Of a DNA stretch of 12,544 nucleotides, positions 11,364 to 12,544 are shown piece by piece. Source of the DNA: Actinomycetota bacterium. GTDB lineage: Bacteria; Actinomycetota; UBA4738; HRBIN12. Where the stretch lies: assembly GCA_005885325.1 (NCBI GenBank), contig VAYX01000035.1, positions 1 to 12,544 of the forward strand, in the 5' to 3' direction. A program made the position numbers and the translations under genes. The notes under the pieces were generated by a model. It was not told the origin of the DNA, ran no database searches, and saw only the letters and a program-made list of their open reading frames with translations. Each line of letters begins with the position of its first letter. Within the stretch, counting starts at the first letter, position 1.

Positions 11364-12544
11364 GTGCAGGAGACGCCCGGTCCCGATCTGCCTCCGTCCC
11401 GATCCGGGCCCTTCGGGCGTTGGTTCGAACGAAGGCGCGCCTATCTCGCGTTCCTCCTCGTGGTCGCACTGATCATCGCCGGGCTGGCCTGGGCCGGGCG
11501 CCGGGGTGAGGGGTCGGGCAGCGCGAACGGCAGCCCTTCGCCCTCCGGACCCTCGCCCTCGGCCTCGGGGACATCCCACACACCGAGCCCGAGCACCGAG
11601 CCGGGCTCCACGCCGGTCAAGCACGTGGTCTTCGTGGTCAAGGAGAACCGGACGTTCAACAACTACTTCGCCACGTACCCGGGTGCGGCCGGGGCGACGG
11701 GGGGCGGCACGATCCGCTGCTCCGAGGACGGGTGCCGGGACGGCCCGATCGTCGAGCTGCACCGGTCCCGAGACGTCCAGGCCCACGACCTCACGCATTG
11801 CTTCCGGTGCGCTCTCACGGCGATCAACGGCGGCAAGATGAACGGGTTCAACTGGATGAACGGGCCGATCCCCATGGACGCCGAACGGGCCACGCTGTTC
11901 GGCCACGACCTCTCCGGCTACACGTACTTCGATCGCAGGGGGATCCCGAACTACTGGGCCTACGCCGACCGGTTCGTCCTCGCCGACCACTTCTTCACCT
12001 CGATGTACGGTCCCACGCTCCCGGAGCACCTGTATGCGGTTGCGGCGCAAGCCAATGGGATCGTGGACAACAAGAGCTCCACGGACCATGCCGGCAGCTA
12101 CTGCGACGACCCCACCGAGTACGCGACCCGCTTCCGACCCAGGCTCTCGCCGCAGGACATCGCCGACATCATGGACCTGGAGAACCGGATCGACGCGAAC
12201 GGCGACAACACGTACGCGCTGGGCCGGTACTGGGACCGGATCCGGCTGTGCTTCGACATCCCGGTCCTTCCGGACCAGCTCCAGGCCGCGGGCATCTCCT
12301 GGAAGTACTACGCGGAGGAGAACGCCTGGATGAACGCGCTGCAGATGATCCGCCACGTCCGGTTCGGCTCGATGTGGCGGCACGTCCGGCCACCCGGCGA
12401 CTTCTCCACCGATGTGCGCCGCGACCACCTGCCCGCGGTGTCGTGGGTCATCCCGCCCGAGTCGTACAACGAGCATCCCGGTCTGGGAAAGAGCGTGTGC
12501 GCCGGCGAGAACTGGACCGTGAACCTGGTCAACAGCATCATGAA
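11364..12544 (+). CDS. Membrane-anchored phosphoesterase (phospholipase C/acid phosphatase type, PF04185-like), 3' end missing
   Basis: An open frame runs from GTG 11364 to the window edge with no stop (393 complete codons). The N-terminus is a short cytoplasmic part, one membrane anchor (AYLAFLLVVALIIAGLAWA, about 26-44), and a Ser/Pro/Gly-rich linker (about 49-83). Then KHVVFVVKENRTFNNYFATY (86-105) follows, the phosphoesterase family hallmark (usually HIVVLxxENRSFDxYF). The Thr of ENRT (97) would be the nucleophile and the Glu/Asn metal or phosphate ligands. Further family marks are FVLADHFFTSMYGPTLPEHLY, and LPAVSWVIPPESYNEHPG near the right edge. It acts outside the membrane on phosphate esters; substrate (phospholipid or other) unknown. 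It belongs to the alkaline-phosphatase clan, like the neighbouring sulfatase. GTG is preferred because of the -10-like TAGCGT 7 nt upstream and a sensible anchor topology. Confidence 0.88.
   Translation, partial: MQETPGPDLPPSRSGPFGRWFERRRAYLAFLLVVALIIAGLAWAGRRGEGSGSANGSPSPSGPSPSASGTSHTPSPSTEPGSTPVKHVVFVVKENRTFNNYFATYPGAAGATGGGTIRCSEDGCRDGPIVELHRSRDVQAHDLTHCFRCALTAINGGKMNGFNWMNGPIPMDAERATLFGHDLSGYTYFDRRGIPNYWAYADRFVLADHFFTSMYGPTLPEHLYAVAAQANGIVDNKSSTDHAGSYCDDPTEYATRFRPRLSPQDIADIMDLENRIDANGDNTYALGRYWDRIRLCFDIPVLPDQLQAAGISWKYYAEENAWMNALQMIRHVRFGSMWRHVRPPGDFSTDVRRDHLPAVSWVIPPESYNEHPGLGKSVCAGENWTVNLVNSIM

Noticed and set aside
11253..12476. 407-aa open frame on the minus strand
   Set aside because: Antisense to the phosphoesterase, which has a membrane anchor, linker and ENRTF motif; the minus-strand product has no recognisable domain.

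Overview
The window is about 12.5 kb of high-GC DNA with densely packed genes, stop/start overlaps of the GTGA and ATGA type, frequent GTG starts, and several starts that sit 7-9 nt behind a -10-like hexamer, as in leaderless transcripts. Together with the gene families this points to an uncultured member of the Actinomycetota. That is an inference from style; there is no rRNA or marker gene to place it further. I see no tRNA, rRNA, CRISPR array, insertion sequence or phage gene, and no gene-free stretch longer than 300 bases.

Left part (1-2160): the 5' end of an unidentified minus-strand gene behind a promoter containing a perfect 18-bp palindrome; a YjbQ-family protein; a short GroES/Cpn10-like protein that overlaps YjbQ tail to tail; a divergent PrmC/HemK-like methyltransferase with HPPY instead of NPPY; and a 56-aa minus-strand protein with a hydrophobic C-terminus.

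Centre (2334-6500), the most interesting part: a type I membrane protein is translationally coupled (GTGA) to a 722-aa membrane protein made of a PqqD-like domain, an M50 (site-2-protease-type) zinc protease core and two tandem cyclic-nucleotide-binding domains. A 69-aa zinc-binding protein follows. Next come three TGTGA-N6-TCACA-like (CRP-type) boxes spaced exactly 24 bp centre to centre, a gene for a 35-aa Lys/Arg-rich peptide with a near-perfect Shine-Dalgarno sequence, a strong hairpin, and a Crp/Fnr-family regulator. The regulator's recognition helix (SRENVTR) matches that of E. coli CRP at the residues that read GTGA. I read this as a cyclic-nucleotide-linked membrane protease and transcription module; the functional link is inference.

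Right part (6522-9145): molybdenum-cofactor genes, namely moaA and a DUF6457 protein on the minus strand and, divergently, a fusion of a MogA/MoaB-type domain to an XdhC-type domain. An ATGA overlap leads into a class I SAM methyltransferase, followed without a gap by an exported sulfatase with the CxPSR formylglycine motif. The window ends inside a membrane-anchored phosphoesterase (PF04185 type) that runs off the right edge.
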